18,929 nt of DNA from Euryarchaeota archaeon UBA439. Lineage in GTDB: Archaea; Thermoplasmatota; Poseidoniia; Poseidoniales; Thalassarchaeaceae. The translations under genes were made by a program, and so were the position numbers. Below the pieces are notes generated by a model. That model did no database searches. It saw only the letters and a list, made by a program, of their open reading frames with translations, and had not been told where the DNA came from. The stretch lies in contig DANB01000030.1 in the NCBI GenBank assembly GCA_002497245.1, positions 40,086 through 59,014 of the forward strand, read 5' to 3'. Below, piece after piece: positions 16,501 to 18,929 of this stretch. The stretch's first letter is position 1, and every line of letters starts with the position of its first letter.

Positions 16501-18464
16501 GTTACACTGTATGGATGATATTTGATATCTACACTGATGGAAGCTATTACACAATACCTTACACATATTACCTAAATCCAAGTATCCAATGTTGGTCTAC
16601 AAATGATACTTCAGGTTACTTCGGTGGTGTTGAGAATATGATTGGTGTAAGGAATTGGGGTGGATCTTTCATAGGCAACACAGGAACATGGTATAATGTA
16701 ACGATTACCTTCTTTACATTGGATGCTGATGGTGATGGTTGGTATGACGATATGGAAACATCTTGTGGTTCTGATCCTTACAATGCTACTGATTACCCTG
16801 GAGACGTTGATGCCGACGGTATCTGTGACGCTCTAGATTCAGATACAGATGGAGACGGTATCATCGATAGCGAAGATGCCTTCCCTGAAGATCCAAATGA
16901 ATCAGAAGATAATGATGGAGACGGTACTGGAGATAATTCCGATCTTGACAATGATAACGATATGTGGAATAACACAGATGAGTTTGATTGTCTAACCGAC
17001 CCAATGGATGCAACATCTGTACCTACTGATTATGATGGTGACTGGATTTGTGACCTACTAGATCTAGATGACGACAATGATGGATATCTAGACGTTGATG
17101 ATGCATTCCCAATGAATGCATCTGAATGGGCAGACAATGATGGTGACAGAATTGGAGACAACTCCGATCTAGACGATGATAATGATGGATACGAGGACCT
17201 TGTTGAAGTCGATTGTGAATCTGATCCAATGGATCTGACCAGTATCCCTACTGACTTAGATTTGGATGGAACTTGTGACGCAATTGATAGTGATATCGAT
17301 GGAGATGGATACGACAATGATCTTGACGTATTCCCTCTAGATCCTACTGAGTGGGCTGATTTCGATGGTGACGGTGTTGGTGACAATGCAGATCTTGACG
17401 ATGATAATGACTTAGTTCTAGACGTTGATGATGCGTTCCCAATGGACCCATATGAAACAGTAGATACTGATGGAGATGGTGTCGGTGACAATGCTGACTT
17501 GAACGATGATGGCGATTCATGGACAGACGCTGAGGAATTAGCTTGTGGAAGTGATGGACTTGATGCAACATCAGTACCAGATGACTTCGATGGAGACATG
17601 ATTTGTGATAAAGTAGATACTGATGACGACGGAGACGGTGTGTCTGATGAAAACGATGCTTTCCCATATGATGCTAACGAAAATGCTGATCTTGATGGCG
17701 ATGGAATTGGTGACTACAGCGATACTGATGACGATGGTGATGGTTGGGCAGATTCTGTTGAACCTAACTGTGGAACAGATCCAATGGATGCCTTCTCGGT
17801 ACCTGCAGACAACGATGGAGACAACGATTGTGATGCAACAGATGGTGACGATGACAACGATGGAACAATCGATGTTGACGATGCTTTCCCAATGGACCCA
17901 AGTGAACAGGTCGACTTAGACGGCGATGGATTTGGTGACAACAGCGATCAAGATGACGATGGCGATGGTTGGTTAGACGTTACTGAAGTAATCTGTGCTA
18001 ACGCTGGTGGTTTCGGAGATGCTAGGAATGCAAACGTTGTACCGCTAGACAACGAGACCGATGTAGGTCCTGATGGAAAATATGGTACTGAAGACGATAC
18101 AATCGTTGGAGACGGACTATGTAATGCAATTGACCCAGACGATGACAATGATGGTTACCTAGACCCAGTTGACCCTAACAACATCCAACCTGGAGAAGAC
18201 GCTTTCCAGTGGGATCCTACTGAGCAATTCGACAACAACAATGACGGACAGGGTGACAATGCAAACCCATTGACACTTCTTGACGACATGAAAGCTGAAC
18301 CTGCACCATTCGCAGGAATCGGTGTTGGTGTCTTACTTCTAGGATATGCAGTCACTCGTTCACGTGGTGGCCGTGCTGATGATGATTTCAGTGAAGACGA
18401 AGACTTCACAGAAGAGTTCATGGACGAAGAAGAAGACGAAGAATACGACGATATCGAAGCTTAG
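13536..18464 (+). CDS. Surface protein B: larger paralogue of A with five headed beta domains and TSP3-like stalk
   Basis: A 1642-residue predicted surface protein of unknown function. The signal peptide (MQSNTLRSVTLALLMIAAVLM) covers residues 1 to about 24. Beta domains begin with variants of the D-A-G header at about 51 (DACRGTDAGN), 467 (DAGSGNDAAD), 620 (DAGLGIDAHD), 752 (DCGTGVDASD) and 914 (DGNSGLDAGA). Between the first and second headers lie an extra beta domain with a DSWGDG motif and a PPC-like domain without the header (about 228-455). The Asp-rich stalk runs from 1063 to about 1577. The anchor is short and glycine-rich (1592-1606), followed by RSRGGR and a very acidic tail rich in Asp and Glu. 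Close cysteine pairs occur at 47/53, 208/211 (CYYC) and 277/281. GAC and TAC codons look more frequent than in the neighbouring genes, which suggests strong expression. ATG 13536 fits the signal peptide; GTG 13527 would add three residues. It may be a major cell-surface protein, but nothing proves an S-layer role. Confidence 0.85.
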   Translation: MQSNTLRSVTLALLMIAAVLMPLSDIYSDPPEMMEDREALEAPPVPCLGHDACRGTDAGNTYATSINITSDFDWTGVNETNTYWGSMTATGYSSTNDNNNDMFLIDAPYGFGVMATISWNGTGSGIYDNYGYRLAMGGTSMLGWSTGPYSYGYSWAYMYYSTGYSMTMSTSGESSGGNYMYTASPSYAHSNPFPADLGGDPMMILANCYYCYYYANNLEYQLDVTVFPADGGQYGDATQDVTNVILDMPDEPYSWSYQTDTFTLDGTTTVNVDITSCDSWCSSESTMDITLPDGTVDSTGYWSTGYTGTVATYSAAGTYTVEKFDSWGDGGFGVSVGSVLGSFTGILTGDAFNLVDSGTGMVGSTDTSDLWALVIPEGYQSNVTLEWEQSADLDLYVFANADETGMLAYSWSSTPGEFIDLGGAVTNTTVYLKVDYYSWGSSSSWAGYLLTIQLTPSVAPPCFEQDDAGSGNDAADDDTSDPDASPMDLTSMGFDGTIQGMLCDGYDDEDWYEFNLPAYHGLWARLDWTEDEGTEHLYFYQYMDLGYASTLSSSTSTYFNPHAVSSNESYTFNANLASASTIWLRVMVQSLPDDVEHNYTIEWSIYNASVEPVESVYQNDAGLGIDAHDSSYSATGASVIPSMNNSLTGYGHDSWDMYDMYEIYIPQNYALMVDLSFPVQNDLELFLRYQGTWGLSTISSSYNYNPETASATYSYGGQSIYIIVQTDRGSGEYTLDITMITPANEPGANPDDCGTGVDASDNLYTNPGGNTWLNGSTQIDANGDANDTGGVCTGWISDLWDERDYYNVLVPAGKYLSWNVTWTSSSYVYTYIYKCQVQTAPCGLGTPYNPAYYVSQPNVYSGTDVTMSHISGLWVTQGGWLTLGVYTYGEQDLTYTMDFQFLDLSDLVGGVQNDGNSGLDAGAGASDAVHLNDHNTPVLNNTTGNTVLSAPGWNHGSVDTTDRYTFDVPANHGYQACVTHDEVQYYASGYTVWMIFDIYTDGSYYTIPYTYYLNPSIQCWSTNDTSGYFGGVENMIGVRNWGGSFIGNTGTWYNVTITFFTLDADGDGWYDDMETSCGSDPYNATDYPGDVDADGICDALDSDTDGDGIIDSEDAFPEDPNESEDNDGDGTGDNSDLDNDNDMWNNTDEFDCLTDPMDATSVPTDYDGDWICDLLDLDDDNDGYLDVDDAFPMNASEWADNDGDRIGDNSDLDDDNDGYEDLVEVDCESDPMDLTSIPTDLDLDGTCDAIDSDIDGDGYDNDLDVFPLDPTEWADFDGDGVGDNADLDDDNDLVLDVDDAFPMDPYETVDTDGDGVGDNADLNDDGDSWTDAEELACGSDGLDATSVPDDFDGDMICDKVDTDDDGDGVSDENDAFPYDANENADLDGDGIGDYSDTDDDGDGWADSVEPNCGTDPMDAFSVPADNDGDNDCDATDGDDDNDGTIDVDDAFPMDPSEQVDLDGDGFGDNSDQDDDGDGWLDVTEVICANAGGFGDARNANVVPLDNETDVGPDGKYGTEDDTIVGDGLCNAIDPDDDNDGYLDPVDPNNIQPGEDAFQWDPTEQFDNNNDGQGDNANPLTLLDDMKAEPAPFAGIGVGVLLLGYAVTRSRGGRADDDFSEDEDFTEEFMDEEEDEEYDDIEA
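16722..18272 (+). repeat. TSP3-like repeat array of protein B, in register with that of A
   Basis: Landmark Phe codons start at 16881, 17106, 17331, 17436, 17661, 17886 and 18204. Spacing is 225, 225, 105, 225, 225 and 318 bp, and the array start lies 159 bp before the first landmark exactly as in protein A. The last interval carries a 93-bp (31-residue) insertion with an extra Ca-loop-like segment (GPDGKYGTEDD). In the last landmark Phe-Pro has become Phe-Gln. Confidence 0.88.
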
Positions 18465-18486
18465 ATTCGTAGTCAAATGAATACGT

Positions 18487-18538
18487 AAACCGGTTCGCTG
18501 GGACTTTCGAGTCCCGGCGTTCCGGCTTTTTTTTTTTT
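18487..18538 (+). terminator. Strong hairpin plus T12 terminator after protein B
   Basis: CGCTGGGACT (18496-18505) pairs with AGTCCCGGCG (18510-18519) across a TTCG tetraloop, giving 10 bp with one G-U pair. An outer AAACCGG (18487-18493) can pair with CCGGCTTT (18522-18529). Twelve T follow at 18527-18538. It lies 22 bp after the stop codon of protein B. The shape is that of a bacterial-style intrinsic terminator; in archaea the T-run alone usually suffices. Confidence 0.85.
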
Positions 18539-18929
18539 CAAAATCTCCAATAAAATTAGGATAATTTCGCAGTAATTCTTTGTTTTATTTATATACCAAA
18601 TTTGTTATTTTTATCAAATTTTCCCGCCGAGCAAGGAGTAAAAGTGCACATTTTCCTAAAAAAAGATAAATCTCTCCACTCTATATTTTTTTAATTCCAA
18701 TTGACAAAATCTTCTTATTTTTCAAATCAGATAATCGCTGCCTCCGATTCGCAATTTTTCTTTCGATCTCGACAAAAAAATCTGATTTTCACAGAAGAAA
18801 TCTTATGATTTCTAAATTCGTTGTATAGAGTCTGAAAAGAAACTCAAATAGTAATTTTAATTTACCCTCGCTTTTTGACAAAACATGTGAATTATTATCC
18901 GATGGATTATCGGCCTTTTTATTTTGATT
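18539..18929. other. AT-rich intergenic tail with no convincing gene
   Basis: About 390 bp without a credible long reading frame on either strand. It holds a perfect archaeal-type TATA motif (TTTATATA, 18588-18595), a purine-rich AAGGAG at 18633-18638 followed by GTG and a 16-codon frame ending at 18694, and a T7 run at 18686-18692. There is also a 7-bp hairpin with a TTAT loop (18796-18813), a 5-bp hairpin followed by CC and T5 at the window edge (18899-18920), and two copies of TTGACAAAA (18711 and 18875). No tRNA, CRISPR or mobile-element structure is visible. Confidence 0.6.

Noticed and set aside
17030..17599. 189-codon minus-strand frame, rich in Ser and Pro
   Set aside because: It is the antisense image of GAT/GAC-rich repeat codons; similar frames lie opposite all of both stalk arrays.
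18300..18464. Archaeosortase-type (PGF-CTERM-like) sorting signal at the end of protein B
   Set aside because: The short helix and basic residues are suggestive, but no PGF or similar motif is present and a long acidic tail follows.
18700..18890. TTGACA-like bacterial -35 boxes and a possible C/D box RNA
   Set aside because: TTGACAAAA occurs twice but without matching -10 elements in an archaeal setting; the C-box match (ATGATTT) is poor and D-box spacing is not convincing.

Overview
The window reads as archaeal DNA, AT-rich and densely coded. The asparaginyl-tRNA synthetase is of the archaeal type, the tRNA-Gln(UUG) has an A1-U72 pair and a genomically encoded CCA, and most starts lack a clear Shine-Dalgarno sequence. 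Combined with beta-oxidation enzymes and giant secreted, Ca-binding, single-anchor surface proteins, this fits an uncultured planktonic Marine Group II (Poseidoniia/Thalassarchaea-like) or related Thermoplasmatota archaeon. That taxonomic placement is inference; no search could be run.

Layout. Positions 1-2770 are housekeeping: the 3' end of a tRNA gene, asnS (150-1478) and an isovaleryl-CoA-dehydrogenase-like acyl-CoA dehydrogenase (1556-2770). A tRNA-Gln gene lies on the minus strand at 2779-2854. Positions 2942-13301 hold three closely spaced plus-strand genes: a 2066-residue membrane-anchored subtilisin-family protease, a 282-residue 3-hydroxyacyl-CoA dehydrogenase, and a 1074-residue surface protein (called here protein A). 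After a 234-bp intergenic region comes a 1642-residue paralogue of A (protein B, 13536-18464), which ends at a strong hairpin plus T12 terminator. The last ~390 bp (18539-18929) are AT-rich with no convincing gene, but contain a promoter-like site and small hairpins.

The most notable content is the surface module. Proteins A and B both carry a signal peptide, a series of PPC-like beta domains mostly headed by an Asp-Ala-Gly calcium-loop-like motif, a thrombospondin-type-3-like array of Asp-rich Ca-binding loops, one membrane helix and an acidic cytoplasmic tail. Their stalk arrays are superimposable: the Phe-Pro landmarks are spaced 225-225-105-225-225-225 bp in A and 225-225-105-225-225-318 bp in B, so the same single short unit sits at the same place in both. 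The distances from array start to first landmark (159 bp) and from last landmark to the pre-membrane segment are also identical. This implies one ancestral stalk held to fixed length while its sequence diverged.

How the genes may work together (inference): the anchored protease would cut extracellular protein, A and B would act as Ca-stiffened surface stalks for adhesion or docking, and the two acyl-CoA enzymes serve fatty-acid or branched-chain amino-acid breakdown. This matches a particle-attached, protein- and lipid-degrading lifestyle.
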